From contig NZ_JAYGIL010000008.1 of assembly GCF_034931025.1 (NCBI RefSeq), forward strand, positions 1 to 64,000: a stretch of 64,000 nucleotides of DNA. The letters are read 5' to 3'. The notes below the pieces were generated by a model. That model was not told the DNA's origin. It saw only the letters and a list, made by a program, of their open reading frames with translations, and did no database searches. Below are positions 25,317-34,242 of the stretch, piece by piece. The position numbers were made by a program, and so were the translations under genes. This DNA comes from Arcicella gelida. GTDB lineage: Bacteria; Bacteroidota; Bacteroidia; Cytophagales; Spirosomataceae. Position 1 is the stretch's first letter, and every line of letters begins with the position of its first letter.

Positions 25317-26809
25317 TGCACCTTTCCCCATTCTTCTTCAAAATAATGTACCAAAATCTGGTTATTCAATTTATTGGTTTCTGTCTGAACAGATTGCATA
25401 TCTTTCGGAAAATACGCCATTTGTTTGAAAGAATCTTTGGTTAAAAATTTCAAATTTGGCACATACATTTCAGCTACATGAAATGCTGATTTTGAAGCTA
25501 AAACATAGCCCCATTCTCCAAATGAAGGCACATAACAATGATAAGGTTGCGTTTGTAGTCCGACAGATTGAAGTGTTTTATTGACACACCAAAACGATTT
25601 TGGAGCAACAAACGGCGATGTTGATTGCACCACCAAAATGGCTTCGTCACTCATTAATTTACAAACTTCACGGTAAAAAGTATTGGTGTATAGTTTTCCA
25701 ACGGAAAAATTAGAAGGGTCTGGAAAATCAATCACTACAAAATCAAATTGCTCATTCGTATTTCTTGCCCACTGAAAGGCATCGGTATTGATAACTTTTA
25801 CTTTAGGATTAGTCAAAGAACCTTGATTTAGAGAAGTAAGTAGCGGATTTTTCTTGAATAAATCCGTCATGTAGGTATCTAAATCAACCAAAGTAATGTG
25901 TTGTATTTGAGGATATTTCAATAATTCACGCACCGCTAAACCATCCCCACCACCTAAAATCAATACCTTTTTAATGGCTTGTCGGCTTGCCATGCCTGGA
26001 TGAACGAGTGCTTCATGGTAGCGGTATTCATCGGTTGAACTAAACTGTAAATTTCCGTTGAGAAATAATTTCAACTCTCGTTTATTCCGAGTTAAAATAA
26101 TGCGTTGGTAATGGCTTGATTTCGCAAAAATAATTTTATCCTGATACGCCATAGATTCCGACCAAGACATGATTTTATCGGAAAGTATAAAGCCAATAAC
26201 TAATAAACCTAATACTGCCCAAGCAGATACTTTTAGGGCAATTTTATTCTTTAATTCATCCGAAAATTGATAACAAACAATCAATGCAACGATAGTATTA
26301 AAAACGCCAAAGAAAAACGAAGTACGGATTAAACCCATGTAAGGCACAAAAAGCAAAGGAAAAAGTACGGAAGCCAACAACGCTCCGATGTAGTCGAAGG
26401 TGAAAACTTTAGAGACAATTTCTTTAAATTCAAACTTACTTTTTTCTAATACTCGCATCAATAGGGGGATTTCTAACCCTACTAAAATACCTGTAAGTCC
26501 GATGAGGAAATAAAGGATGATTCGGAAAGATGCTACTTTATCGAATACCAAAAACAAAATTGAGGAACTTGTTCCGCCTACTAAACCCACCAAGATTTCA
26601 ATTTTTACGAACCAAGCCAATAATTCTTTCTCGACATACTTTGAGAAAAAAGAACCAACACCCATCGAAAATAAGTAAACCCCAATAATGGTTGAAAACT
26701 GCGTTACGGAGTCACCCAATAAATAACTAGCGAGCGTTCCAGCAATAAGCTCGTAGATAAGTCCACAAGTAGCAATGACAAAAACGGCAAATAATAAAAG
26801 TATGGGCAT
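25313..26809 (-). CDS. speE: Membrane-anchored polyamine aminopropyltransferase (SpeE-like)
   Basis: 498 aa. The N-terminal part (about residues 1-215) has roughly seven transmembrane helices (LIYELIAGTLASYLLGDS; GSFFSKYVEKELLAWFV). A spermidine-synthase-like domain follows: LFLNGNLQFSSTDEYRYHEALVHPG, the SAM-binding KVLILGGGDGLAVRELLKY near residue 285, and VVIDFPDPSNFSVGKLYT. It should transfer aminopropyl groups from decarboxylated SAM, which SpeD of the same operon makes. The membrane-fused form is known from clusters with DUF350 and DUF4178. The acceptor is unknown. Confidence 0.88.
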   Translation of the reverse strand: MPILLLFAVFVIATCGLIYELIAGTLASYLLGDSVTQFSTIIGVYLFSMGVGSFFSKYVEKELLAWFVKIEILVGLVGGTSSSILFLVFDKVASFRIILYFLIGLTGILVGLEIPLLMRVLEKSKFEFKEIVSKVFTFDYIGALLASVLFPLLFVPYMGLIRTSFFFGVFNTIVALIVCYQFSDELKNKIALKVSAWAVLGLLVIGFILSDKIMSWSESMAYQDKIIFAKSSHYQRIILTRNKRELKLFLNGNLQFSSTDEYRYHEALVHPGMASRQAIKKVLILGGGDGLAVRELLKYPQIQHITLVDLDTYMTDLFKKNPLLTSLNQGSLTNPKVKVINTDAFQWARNTNEQFDFVVIDFPDPSNFSVGKLYTNTFYREVCKLMSDEAILVVQSTSPFVAPKSFWCVNKTLQSVGLQTQPYHCYVPSFGEWGYVLASKSAFHVAEMYVPNLKFLTKDSFKQMAYFPKDMQSVQTETNKLNNQILVHYFEEEWGKVQ

Positions 26810-26811
26810 AA

Positions 26812-27030
26812 TTATCCGTGAATAGCCGAGCTAATGATGATGGCAATTGCAATAATAAAAGCGGCAAAAATGATGGCAATAGACGTATTGTTTTTGTCCA
26901 CTACTTGCTTGTAAATATTCTCAGGTGTTATTTTTTCAACAATCACGAAAGAAATTACTAAAATACAAATGCCAATAAATGAGAAAAGAATTGAGTCAAC
27001 AACAGACTTTAGGTGAATGATATTTTCCAT
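26812..27030 (-). CDS. DUF350-family small membrane protein
   Basis: 72 aa with two transmembrane helices (SILFSFIGICILVISFVIVEKI and SIAIIFAAFIIAIAIIISSAIHG) joined by a short polar loop with TPENIYKQVVDKNNT. This is one half of the usual DUF350 unit, seen in E. coli YjfL-type clusters near polyamine genes. It begins 2 bp upstream of the speE-like gene. Confidence 0.82.
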   Translation of the reverse strand: MENIIHLKSVVDSILFSFIGICILVISFVIVEKITPENIYKQVVDKNNTSIAIIFAAFIIAIAIIISSAIHG

Positions 27031-27084
27031 GTTTTTGTGCTAAAGGGTTTATGCGAAATCGAAAATGATTTGACTGTAAAATAC

Positions 27085-27258
27085 TTATTTATGTTGAAAT
27101 CCATTACTGGTACCCTGTGGCGACCATTTTTCTGGATGAGAATCCACAAAGTAAAATAAGCCCTGTCCATTATATCTACAATATGAAAAGTAGAATAATA
27201 GAAGAGCTACAAAACTAATGTAAGTAATTTTTTCGGGTGCTTGTTTATTAATTTTCAT
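27085..27258 (-). CDS. 57-aa membrane-anchored protein of the polyamine operon
   Basis: From ATG 27258: MKINKQAPEKITYISFVALL, one transmembrane helix, then a short tail (CRYNGQGLFYFVDSHPEKWSPQGTSNGFQHK) to TAA 27085-27087. It lies between the DUF4178 gene (2 bp upstream, same strand) and DUF350 (54 bp downstream). The tight spacing and coding-like composition support a real gene. I do not recognise a family. Confidence 0.6.
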   Translation of the reverse strand: MKINKQAPEKITYISFVALLLFYFSYCRYNGQGLFYFVDSHPEKWSPQGTSNGFQHK

Positions 27259-27260
27259 AT

Positions 27261-28628
27261 TCAATTTTGATTAAAAATATCCAACCAAGATTCTTCATCA
27301 AAAGGAGAATAATCACTTGCCTGCCAACGACGATACTCAAAAGTTTTTTCCTGATAATAGCTAATGCAGGGGTAAATACTGAGTAAAAGTAAAACAAGGA
27401 TAAAGCCACTGTAAACCCCCACTCCTCGATGGACTCTCACTGTAAAACTTGAAACTAAGTTTGGAAAAGTTGAAGAAGGAGAAATTTCTAAATGGTATAA
27501 TCCCTCTGGTATTTTTTCGAGCATGGCATCAGTATCGTGACTACCTTCTGTCCAAGACTCTCCTTGTTCAATACCTGAGTAAAACTCAACTCCCATCAAC
27601 ACATTATATTCGTCTCCAGTTTTTTCATTTACTAAAACAATATCTGTTTCGAGCCAATTATTATCGACATTGGCGTCAAGGGTAAATTCTACATTAGCAT
27701 TCCCATTTTTTAATTGAAAACTTGGCGAGACATAGACCTTCGTGCTGTCATAACCACCACTAACAGTACGCATTTCACCAATTGTTTCAGCGTAAAATTT
27801 CTTTTCAAATACTAATTCACTCCTTGAAAAATATATTTGTATAAACAAGAGTAATGCCACCGCTACAACACTAATTTGCATTAATTCCGTAAACCGAACT
27901 CTTGGTATATAAGGCTCTAAAACACCAACGCCAAATATTTCTGGAAGACGTATTTTCCCTTGCAAAGCTTCATCGAGTTCTTCTATGGAAAGATATTCAC
28001 CTTTAAACCAGTGTTTTTTATTATCATTTTTTTCCGATGTTATTAATAATGGAGGCAAAATGTATTCCTTCACCAAAGTCTTTGGTACTTTGAGTAAGTC
28101 TATTGGAAACTCGCCATTAGCCCCCTTTATACTTGCATGGTAATAGCTGAATAAACGATAATAATCATGGTTATAAACTGCTTCGTTGTCGTTAGTGTCC
28201 TCTTTTATGAGTTTTTTGTCGTGTATCTCTTCTAAAAAAGTCCAATGACCTTGATATTCAGTTAAAAAACAATAACCTACTTTGGCATTGTACAAATAAT
28301 ATTCTTGCCAAGTATAAGTAGTATTGCCTTCTGCTTTCTTTAGTACGCCAACAACTTCTAAATCAATGCCTTTAAGGGTTAATTTAGTGCCAGTGGGTAT
28401 AGTAGAATTACTTTTTTGAAACTTGTTTTTATGAATTTCATCCAATCGAAACTCACCATCATAGACTAAACTTTTTTGTAACACATGAAGCGTACCGCAT
28501 GATTTACAAACTAAGTTTTTTGTTTCATCTTTCGTAATGCTGAGTAGCGAGGAACAACCACCACATTGATGGTCTTGGTCATAGCGATAAAGTTGATTAG
28601 CGGTTAATCTCATGAGAAGCAATGACAT
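27261..28628 (-). CDS. DUF4178 protein with N-terminal zinc ribbon
   Basis: 455 aa (450 from the alternative ATG 28613). A zinc ribbon with CGGC and CKSC (about residues 22-46) is followed by a DUF4178-type beta domain (GTKLTLKGIDLEVVGVLKK ... TWQEYYLYNAKVGYCFLTEYQGHWTFL). Two transmembrane helices follow (ISVVAVALLLFIQIYF and SGFILVLLLLSIYPC), with a beta-rich part between them. DUF4178 genes typically accompany DUF350 and membrane SpeE; function unknown. Its start overlaps the end of speD. Confidence 0.82.
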   Translation of the reverse strand: MSLLLMRLTANQLYRYDQDHQCGGCSSLLSITKDETKNLVCKSCGTLHVLQKSLVYDGEFRLDEIHKNKFQKSNSTIPTGTKLTLKGIDLEVVGVLKKAEGNTTYTWQEYYLYNAKVGYCFLTEYQGHWTFLEEIHDKKLIKEDTNDNEAVYNHDYYRLFSYYHASIKGANGEFPIDLLKVPKTLVKEYILPPLLITSEKNDNKKHWFKGEYLSIEELDEALQGKIRLPEIFGVGVLEPYIPRVRFTELMQISVVAVALLLFIQIYFSRSELVFEKKFYAETIGEMRTVSGGYDSTKVYVSPSFQLKNGNANVEFTLDANVDNNWLETDIVLVNEKTGDEYNVLMGVEFYSGIEQGESWTEGSHDTDAMLEKIPEGLYHLEISPSSTFPNLVSSFTVRVHRGVGVYSGFILVLLLLSIYPCISYYQEKTFEYRRWQASDYSPFDEESWLDIFNQN

Positions 28629-28947
28629 TGGCGTTGAACAATTCTATGAGTTTAGCGTAAATTCTGTGAGCTATTTGATTATTGACTTTCTGATAATTAG
28701 AAAGGAAAACATCAAACGTTATACGCCCAAATTCTGGCCATGTATGAATGGAAATATGTGATTCTGTTAGACAAACTACTCCAGTAAAACCGCCTGAAGG
28801 GAAATTATGATAAACCTCTCCAATTTTTGATAAGCCTTCACTTTCAATTAGTTGGTTAAGCAGTATTTGGCAAGCTTTATAATCAGACAAAGTTGTGGTT
28901 TCTTTACTAAGACAGTCACAAATAAGGTGCAATCCTGGTTGATACAT
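28597..28947 (-). CDS. speD: S-adenosylmethionine decarboxylase proenzyme (SpeD)
   Basis: 116 aa, the prokaryotic class 1B size. GGFTGVVCLTESHISIHTWPE contains the Glu62-Ser63 self-cleavage site that creates the pyruvoyl cofactor, and His68 is the conserved processing residue. It makes decarboxylated SAM, the aminopropyl donor. First gene of the seven-gene minus-strand operon, overlapping the DUF4178 gene. Confidence 0.93.
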   Translation of the reverse strand: MYQPGLHLICDCLSKETTTLSDYKACQILLNQLIESEGLSKIGEVYHNFPSGGFTGVVCLTESHISIHTWPEFGRITFDVFLSNYQKVNNQIAHRIYAKLIELFNANVIASHEINR

Positions 28948-29039
28948 GAGTAGGTTTTTTTCAACAAAAATAGATAAAATCTAATTTAACACAAGAAGAT
29001 TTAGAACAAACGGTTAAATAAGATGATAATAGTTTTCCA

Positions 29040-30323
29040 TTAATTAAATGCTAAAACCTCGTCAATCTGCTTAATTATCTCATCTTCTTCAATACAAATA
29101 TCAATATCTGTCGCCTTGATTGTTACCAACTTACCATTGGCAAATTTATCGGCAATGGTAAAAATATCTACTTCTGTGGGCTTCACTCCGTTTTTTGGAT
29201 AAATCAATAATACTTGGTCAATTGCTCGCCTGATGGAGTAGGCAAGCATTTGATACATATCCGTTTGAGAAATCCCCTTTTTATTGTCTTTTTTATCTCG
29301 GATTTTGTACTTGGTGTCAATCACCAATTTAGGATTTTGCAGGATAATGTCATTCTTTATCTGAAATACATTTTGCTCTGTCAAAAATCCTTTTCCCTGA
29401 GCGTTGGGTTTTCTATCTTTAAAATGGGTCTCAATTATTCCAAAAATAAACTCCTCAAAAACTACCTCCATCGGCAGTAAAAGACAGAAATTGTTTTTAT
29501 TGGAATCCGACTGACTAATACTCGACGACGACAAAAACATGCGAGACATTTCTAACACAATCGCCAAATCTTGATAAAGTGGGTTGAGTTTAACCAAATC
29601 ACAATGGCTCTCTTGGCAATATTCATCCGCTACATCGTCTAATAAAAACAACAGACTATTCAGTTTTTGCTTACTTTTTTCATTGTTTGTGAACGATAAA
29701 AGCATTCTGGAAACGAATTTTACAATTCGATTAAACTGATTATCGTATAGAAATGGCTCGTAAGTACAATGAAAAAACTGATGTCTGCCTGTTAATACAT
29801 TATGTTGTACATACTGCGAGATAGCCAACGAACCCCGCAAATAACTCGTTTCTTCGGTAATCTCTTGGTAAGATTGATAGGGCTGATTGGTCAATATTTC
29901 TTCTGTATGGTGGGCAAACAGAAAAATAAAGGCTTCCAACCAAGTATCAAATGCTTGACGGTCGAGGGGTAATTCAGCAAAAGGTAAATTAATTTTCTTC
30001 CCATAACTTAACCAATAAAGTACCTTTGAGATAATTTGCTCTTGGGGCATTTCTTGGCAAATTTTAGGATAAATATTAACCCTAAGCTCCTCAAACTTAA
30101 TAAAACCGACGTAGTTATTCGCTCTAATTTTATCTCCATCAAAAGTAAGAAAACGCTGGTTTTTCTTGTCTGAACCATAGAAAGAATCTCCTTCGTTTTC
30201 CTCCAAACCATACTGTTTCCTGCTTTGCCAAACTTCATCGAGATAGGTTTTAAAACGCTTGATTTTATCGTCAGAAAAGCCAGTACTTACTTCTTTACCA
30301 AATTCATAAATTGATTGTATCAT
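29040..30323 (-). CDS. mcrC: McrC-family component of a McrBC-type restriction system
   Basis: 427 aa. McrC-like middle region (YVGFIKFEELRVNIYPKI), then YLRGSLAISQYVQHNVLTGRHQFFHCTYEPF, and a PD-(D/E)XK core: MEVVFEEFI followed by LVIDTKYKIRD, where Asp and Lys-x-Lys are catalytic. McrC is the nuclease partner that McrB recruits to cut modified DNA. Start overlaps the mcrB stop by 4 nt. Confidence 0.9.
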   Translation of the reverse strand: MIQSIYEFGKEVSTGFSDDKIKRFKTYLDEVWQSRKQYGLEENEGDSFYGSDKKNQRFLTFDGDKIRANNYVGFIKFEELRVNIYPKICQEMPQEQIISKVLYWLSYGKKINLPFAELPLDRQAFDTWLEAFIFLFAHHTEEILTNQPYQSYQEITEETSYLRGSLAISQYVQHNVLTGRHQFFHCTYEPFLYDNQFNRIVKFVSRMLLSFTNNEKSKQKLNSLLFLLDDVADEYCQESHCDLVKLNPLYQDLAIVLEMSRMFLSSSSISQSDSNKNNFCLLLPMEVVFEEFIFGIIETHFKDRKPNAQGKGFLTEQNVFQIKNDIILQNPKLVIDTKYKIRDKKDNKKGISQTDMYQMLAYSIRRAIDQVLLIYPKNGVKPTEVDIFTIADKFANGKLVTIKATDIDICIEEDEIIKQIDEVLAFN

Positions 30324-32134
30324 TCAATGAGCAGTTGATAAGGATTTGTAACAAAAGTATGAGTAAAACCAGCTTTAGCAATCGCTTTTTCTACCAAACC
30401 GGCGACAAGCTTGTTATCCTTAGCATTGTAAAAGTATTCGTTCAACAATGGAATTACCTTCTTATTCATCGTTTTAACGAAGTCTAACTCCTCACCATTT
30501 TTAGTCATAAAATAAGAATGCCCAATGGTGAAATCTATTCCCTTTTTAGCGATAATTTGCTCATTGAGCGATTCAAAAAACGGTTGATACTTGGGGCTAA
30601 CTTTCAATGAATCAGGATATAAAGCCGTAAATTCAAAGCGTCTTCTCAATGCAATATCCAATAAAGCAATAGATTTGTCGGCTGTATTCATTGTACCGAT
30701 GATGTACAAATTTTTGGGTACTGTAAATTTGGTAACACCATCGGGCAAACGTACTTCTGTTTCAAATTCATTTCCCCAACGTTTGTCTTCTTCAATTAAA
30801 GTAATTAACTCTCCAAATACTCTTGAAATATTGGCACGGTTGATTTCATCGATGATGATTACGTAGTTTTTGAGAGGAACAGCGTTTACTTGCTTAGATT
30901 TTGTGCTTGCTAAAGACTTAAGTTTCTCAATTAAAGGATAATAATAAACGCCTAAACCCTGTATATTATATTCTCGATTGCCTTCATAGAGGTCTTTAAT
31001 CGTTTTGAGCGTTAAAGTGTGATTCGTACCACCACCCTGTTTTTCAAAACCCAAGTTCCTCTCATTTATATTTATAAGCTTGAAGGAATGGTTATTTGAT
31101 TTCATCTGAATGGTAATTGGCATATTATCCTCAGCTAAAGGACGGATAAAATCATCAAAAACTTCATTGAAAGTAGGTTCTACAATACTACCATCTTTCG
31201 CAGATTGTTTTAGATTTTCCAAAGCCCTCTGACATATTTTGAAAAATATACCTTCATGTCTATTGAAACTCAGTCCATCGCCTTCGTTGAGGTCTGGCTT
31301 AATACCCATCACAAAATCTTCATAACTATAATTTTGATGAAAAGTAATAAACTCAACCTGACGGTCTTCTGTATTAGCTAAAGCCGTTTTGTACCAATTA
31401 CGAGCCTCTTCATAGCTATTGGGCGTATCGTCATGGATAATTTTATAAGCCAATTCAACAGTACTGTAAGTTTTACCAGTGCCGGGAGGGCCGTAGAGAA
31501 TTTGGTTGAGTGGGTAAGAGTTAGGCCTTGCCATGTTGCTAATGGTATTTTTTGAATGATACTTTTCCGGCTGTGAATTTGATTTATACTCCCTATTTCT
31601 GAAACCTTCAATCGTTTTTAAGTAGCTATCAAAGCCCGAAGGCGTTATGAAAAATTCATTACTCAGCCCGTTTTCATTAATATAATGGTCAATTAATGGC
31701 TTTTCTTTTTCCAGAAAATAGCTCAAAAAGCCTCTCCAATCTTGAGGATTCGAGTACAATCTTCTGTATTTCCTTTCTGTTTCCATCTGAAACGCCCCTT
31801 GTGTTGCCAATGTTTCTAAGATTCCTTGATAAAAAGGAACATAAGGTTCAGACTTTTCATCTCTAAATGTGATTAAAAGATACGCACTTATGATTTCTTC
31901 ATTTTTAAATTTGATGAAGATTCCAATGGTTCTGGTTTTATTATCGCCGTCGTTAGGAACATAAAATCCAATAAATAAGTAGTCGTCATTACCATTAAAC
32001 CAGTAGCCATCTGAGAGGGTTTTCCCATTTGGTATAGACCTTGTTCTTGGTGCAAAATAAAAAGAAGGATTTTTCTGATGATAATCTAATAGAAAAGCGT
32101 AAATATCTCTGTGTAGTTGTTGTAGTTGGGTCAT
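30320..32134 (-). CDS. mcrB: McrB-family AAA+ GTPase/ATPase of a type IV restriction system
   Basis: 604 aa. The N-terminal part (about residues 1-190) is a recognition domain with a DUF3578-like look (YWFNGNDDYLFIGFYVPNDGDNKTRTIGIF). The AAA+ motor has Walker A GPPGTGKT (residues 215-222), Walker B VIIIDEINRANISRVFGEL and the sensor NTADKSIALLDIALRRRFEF. With McrC it forms a McrBC-type system acting on modified foreign DNA; the modification recognised depends on the N-domain and is unknown. Confidence 0.9.
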   Translation of the reverse strand: MTQLQQLHRDIYAFLLDYHQKNPSFYFAPRTRSIPNGKTLSDGYWFNGNDDYLFIGFYVPNDGDNKTRTIGIFIKFKNEEIISAYLLITFRDEKSEPYVPFYQGILETLATQGAFQMETERKYRRLYSNPQDWRGFLSYFLEKEKPLIDHYINENGLSNEFFITPSGFDSYLKTIEGFRNREYKSNSQPEKYHSKNTISNMARPNSYPLNQILYGPPGTGKTYSTVELAYKIIHDDTPNSYEEARNWYKTALANTEDRQVEFITFHQNYSYEDFVMGIKPDLNEGDGLSFNRHEGIFFKICQRALENLKQSAKDGSIVEPTFNEVFDDFIRPLAEDNMPITIQMKSNNHSFKLININERNLGFEKQGGGTNHTLTLKTIKDLYEGNREYNIQGLGVYYYPLIEKLKSLASTKSKQVNAVPLKNYVIIIDEINRANISRVFGELITLIEEDKRWGNEFETEVRLPDGVTKFTVPKNLYIIGTMNTADKSIALLDIALRRRFEFTALYPDSLKVSPKYQPFFESLNEQIIAKKGIDFTIGHSYFMTKNGEELDFVKTMNKKVIPLLNEYFYNAKDNKLVAGLVEKAIAKAGFTHTFVTNPYQLLIE

Positions 32135-32200
32135 TTTGGAAAATGGTAGTTTTGAAAAAAATGATAAATTTGATTTAAAATGATTGATTATCTAGGTGTT

Positions 32201-32386
32201 TTAAACCTCTTTTTCTTCCTCTTGCTTTCTGATAGCTTTTCGTTCAGCAAGAAATTTACTAAAGGCTGCTCTATCACTTTCTGTTTCCACATAACCAACT
32301 GACTTTGCAGCTTCATAAGAATTAACAAATAAATCACTTCTATGGAGTCTCTCTAAGTCAATTGTAGGGGTCTTTTTTTTAGGCAT
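32201..32386 (-). CDS. Small hypothetical protein upstream of mcrB
   Basis: 61 aa, highly charged: MPKKKTPTIDLERLHRSDLF, then SYEAAKSVGYVETESDRAAFSKFLAERKAIRKQEEEKEV. No known domain. It lies 67 bp upstream of mcrB on the same strand, so it could be part of that operon. Confidence 0.5.
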   Translation of the reverse strand: MPKKKTPTIDLERLHRSDLFVNSYEAAKSVGYVETESDRAAFSKFLAERKAIRKQEEEKEV

Positions 32387-32620
32387 TTTTTACTTTAAAG
32401 TAAAAAAAAATCGCCCATTATTTAATTGAAATGACGAAATAATTAGGCTAAAATACTTATCATTAATGTTATATTTTTGGGGATTCAAAAGCGATAAATT
32501 ATTGTCATTTTATACACAATGATGTGCTATTTGGTATTGATAAATTTAAAGAAATACAGAGCCTTAAACCTATAATTTCAATATATGAAATGGTATATAT
32601 TTTGTAAATGTTACTGGTTC

Positions 32621-32692
32621 ATGTATAAAAAAAGGCTGTTTTGTATACATATAATCTTACTCATGTATATAAAACTGCCTTTTTCTATACAT
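32621..32692 (-). terminator. 72-bp near-perfect inverted repeat after the SecB-like gene
   Basis: Two 30-bp arms (32621-32650 and 32663-32692) match at 27 positions around a 12-nt loop. Each arm itself starts ATGTATA and ends TATACAT. On the minus strand the stem ends in GCCTTTTTTT, so it acts at least as a strong intrinsic terminator for the XRE/SecB-like pair, 1 bp after the stop codon. Its length is unusual. The stretch 32387-32620 shows nothing else. Confidence 0.75.
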
Positions 32693-32693
32693 A

Positions 32694-33128
32694 TTATTCA
32701 AAAATTACATCATTTGGTACTAACGCCGTTACGTCAATAGTTGGTAAAATGAAATGATTAAAGATAGTATTTTCTGTTTTGGTATATAATACGCCTCTTA
32801 AAGTACCAACTACCAACATCCCTAAATGAATGCCAAAATTCTGAGGTAACACAATTTTATGGGCTTCTTCAAGCATTGACCAGTCGTCTGGATTAACCTG
32901 AAACTGGCATGATACTGTTATGATGCTAAAAGGATGATTATTCTCAACATGATGAAAACGAGCCGTTTTTTTTACATAAATCCGCTTGTTTTCTTTGTCG
33001 ATTCCAAATGATAGTTCATGTTGAATTTGGGCAGGCTCTGATACCTGATAAGCTTCTGGTAATAAAGCAAACTGCTCTGTACTAAGTTGAATAATACTAA
33101 AACCTATGTTTTTTTCTGTCTCTTTCAT
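32694..33128 (-). CDS. SecB-like chaperone-fold protein
   Basis: 144 aa. ELSFGIDKENKRIYVKKTARFHH, then PFSIITVSCQFQVNPDDW and the ending GTLRGVLYTKTENTIFNHFILPTIDVT have the strand pattern and the LPxI/V-N/D-V ending of SecB-type chaperones. Such proteins pair with XRE/Hig-type regulators in toxin-antitoxin-chaperone loci. No toxin is visible next to it. Its ATG overlaps the stop of the HTH gene by 1 nt (TAATG). Confidence 0.6.
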   Translation of the reverse strand: MKETEKNIGFSIIQLSTEQFALLPEAYQVSEPAQIQHELSFGIDKENKRIYVKKTARFHHVENNHPFSIITVSCQFQVNPDDWSMLEEAHKIVLPQNFGIHLGMLVVGTLRGVLYTKTENTIFNHFILPTIDVTALVPNDVIFE

Positions 33129-33643
33129 TATGATGCCATTGCGTATTGAAGCTTTCCGACTGCTTTGGTTTCTGATTGTATTTTGCTTTCAACTTTAAAT
33201 GCAGCCTGATAGTTGATAAATCCTCCGTTATTACTTGGAATAATTAGTTGATTGTATTGTAATACAATCGTAATAACATAATTAGAAATGGTGGTTGTTT
33301 TCTGTTGACTTTCAGATTTAGAAAATACTTCAATTAGCTTTACTTGCAAGGCATCTTCTAAACGAGTAATTGTCTCAAGTGTCAAGTTTTCCTGACCTTT
33401 AACTATTTTATTGATTTGTTGTGGCGTAATATTCAATATTTCAGCCAATTCTTTTTGTGAATTTGGGCTTTTACCCAGCAAGCGATTTTGACGTAGCGTA
33501 TCAAGAATTTTAAATGCAATTTTTGCAGAACGTCTAAGACTCTCTTTATTGGCTTTACGTTGTTCTGCTTTGGCTTTCCAAATAGTATCTGGTTGAGCAA
33601 TGGCATTTAGCAAATCTTCTGCGGATAGCGTACTGTTTTTCAT
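33128..33643 (-). CDS. XRE-type HTH regulator, partner of the SecB-like protein
   Basis: 171 aa. The helix-turn-helix is NSQKELAEILNITPQQINKIVKGQENLTLETITRLEDALQVKLIEV (about residues 62-108), preceded by a charged helix (KAKAEQRKANKESLRRSAKIAFK). The C-terminal tail is beta-rich. Coupled to the SecB-like gene. It could be an antitoxin-like regulator of an orphan chaperone module. Confidence 0.82.
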   Translation of the reverse strand: MKNSTLSAEDLLNAIAQPDTIWKAKAEQRKANKESLRRSAKIAFKILDTLRQNRLLGKSPNSQKELAEILNITPQQINKIVKGQENLTLETITRLEDALQVKLIEVFSKSESQQKTTTISNYVITIVLQYNQLIIPSNNGGFINYQAAFKVESKIQSETKAVGKLQYAMAS

Positions 33644-33781
33644 AAATTTAATGATTACTTTTTGTCATTTGTTTAGTTTTTCAATTCCTTTTTGGTACGA
33701 TTGAAAGGTGAACACTTAGGCAAATACATTCCTACTCTGTAAAGGTTCAATCCCACCTCATTTTAAGAAATATTTGTTTAC

Positions 33782-34140
33782 TTAGATTTCAAAAGAAATA
33801 AAATCAAAATCTATATTTTCTTTAAGAAGATTCCTTTTTAGTCCATTTGCTACCTTCATTAAGTTGTTTAATTCTTGTTGCGTATGCTCATGCTCTTGCA
33901 TTGTTTGAGTTAGTTTTATAGCTCCGCCAGTAACAATAAATACATCTTGTATCTGTATGGCATAAATACGCAACCAGCTCTTTTTATGTGTTCCGTAACT
34001 TTTCAATGCAGCTTTTAGAGGGTCATAATATGTTTTTGAGATAGGGAAGAATATTTGAGATAGCGTATTCCCATGACGATGGATGTATTTCTTTGAGCAA
34101 GAGAAAGAATTTGTTCTTCAAAATCAGATGGAAGGTATAT
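33782..34140 (-). pseudogene. Frameshifted Bacteroidota protein of unknown family (toxin-antitoxin-like region)
   Basis: The C-terminal part is open from Met 34006: SYGTHKKSWLRIYAIQIQDVFIVTGGAIKLTQTMQEHEHTQQELNNLMKVANGLKRN. Just upstream the same frame reads FFPISKTYYDPLKAALK, which belongs to it. A second frame upstream reads IYLPSDFEEQILSLAQRNTSIVMGIRYLKYS and would join it after a single-base shift near the TATTCTTCCC tract. I recognise the C-terminal pattern as a common Bacteroidota family but cannot name its function. Confidence 0.5.
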
Positions 34141-34242
34141 GTTATTTACAGGTATTTGCTTGTAATTTAACGATATTTTACAAGGGTTTTACGAAAATTT
34201 ACGCTAATTTTACAGCGTATTTTACCAAAAAAAAATAAAACT

